A program made the translations under genes and the position numbers. DNA of 5,269 nucleotides from Fidelibacterota bacterium. Its GTDB lineage: Bacteria; Fidelibacterota; Fidelibacteria; Fidelibacterales; Fidelibacteraceae. This document shows, one piece after another, positions 4,973 through 5,269 of this stretch. The notes under the pieces are model-generated. The model ran no database searches. It was not told the origin of the DNA and saw nothing but the letters and a program-made list of their open reading frames with translations. The stretch is from assembly GCA_023134755.1 (NCBI GenBank), contig JAGLUM010000357.1, positions 1 through 5,269 on the forward strand. The letters run 5' to 3'. Positions within the stretch are counted from its first letter, which is position 1. Each line of letters begins with the position of its first letter.

Positions 4973-5269
4973 TCATATAATATTTTCGTAATGTTCTATA
5001 TGCGGAGCATTCCAATCATGCCCGGATATTGTAAGTGCATCAAATCTAACATTATATTCCGACATATTCAAATCATAAAAATACCGTTCGGCAGCATGCA
5101 TCATTTTTTCAATTTTTTCCTGTGTCACACGTTCAGCTGTTTCATATTCGCTTTTCCCAAACGATGTTTTAACTTCTACCATAATAAATTCTTCTCCATT
5201 GCGCATAATTATATCAATTTCTCCTTTGTTCCCCCCGTGATAATTACGTGTAATATAATGGTAGCCTTT
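4973..5269 (-). CDS. YraN/UPF0102 family nuclease-fold protein (partial, start outside window)
   Basis: The frame is open to the window edge, giving 98 residues plus stop; the family is usually about 115-130 residues, so only some 20-30 N-terminal residues are missing. The internal ATG at 5206 is not the start, because the family core lies upstream of it: KGYHYITRNYHGGNKGEIDI. The PD-(D/E)XK-type signature is intact, with the Asp of GEIDII (residue 19 of the fragment) and the Glu and Lys of MVEVKT (32 and 34). A later RFDALTI matches the usual RFDVV strand. Members are predicted nucleases linked to DNA repair or recombination, with no well-established reaction. The yraN-lepB neighbourhood is familiar, since rnhB, yraN and lepB often cluster in bacteria. 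It ends 16 nt before lepB and is probably in its operon. Confidence 0.9.
   Translation of the reverse strand, partial: KGYHYITRNYHGGNKGEIDIIMRNGEEFIMVEVKTSFGKSEYETAERVTQEKIEKMMHAAERYFYDLNMSEYNVRFDALTISGHDWNAPHIEHYENII

Noticed and set aside
4973..5206. Taking the ATG at 5206 as the start of a 77-residue protein
   Set aside because: The frame continues upstream to the window edge and encodes the conserved GEIDII motif, so the true start is outside.
5231..5236. G6 homopolymer in yraN (and another after tnaA at 2505..2510) as a phase-variation site
   Set aside because: Six bases is short for slippage control, the yraN frame is intact across it, and the second run is outside any gene.

Overview
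All recognisable genes in this window lie on the minus strand, so the reading order runs from high to low coordinates. The sequence is AT-rich, especially between genes. The best clue to the host is the 427-residue secreted protein at 882..2165. It ends in a type IX secretion (T9SS) type A C-terminal sorting domain with the motif YPNPFNP and a basic tail ending KMLLVK. That signature belongs to the Bacteroidetes and to related FCB or candidate phyla (Cloacimonadota, Marinimicrobia, Calditrichota and similar). Two intergenic regions also carry promoter-like matches of the Bacteroidetes type. The window does not allow a choice among these phyla.

Layout in transcription order: (1) the 3' part of a YraN/UPF0102 nuclease-fold gene (4973..5269, start outside the window); (2) lepB, signal peptidase I (3994..4956), 16 nt after yraN; (3) a possible 33-codon ORF (3896..3997) whose start overlaps the lepB stop and whose stop overlaps the tnaA start; (4) tnaA, tryptophanase (2517..3896); (5) a 351-bp AT-rich gap holding a promoter candidate, GA-rich tracts and a possible 27-codon upstream ORF; (6) a secreted T9SS cargo protein (882..2165); (7) a 193-bp gap with a terminator-like hairpin, a 16-bp palindrome and a second promoter candidate; (8) a second, paralogous secreted protein, cut by the window edge (1..688).

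yraN-lepB-(small ORF)-tnaA has the spacing of one operon, although tnaA may also have its own promoter. The two cargo genes look like separate transcription units, each with its own promoter candidate. They are linked functionally to lepB only in a general way: T9SS cargo first crosses the inner membrane by Sec and loses its signal peptide to signal peptidase I. Tryptophanase suggests an organism that ferments amino acids and releases indole.

No new multi-gene system is evident. The points most worth a second look are the two short leader ORFs (before tnaA and before the cargo gene), the matching promoter architecture of the two paralogues, and the tandem paralogue pair itself. There are no RNA genes, CRISPR arrays or insertion sequences that I can support.
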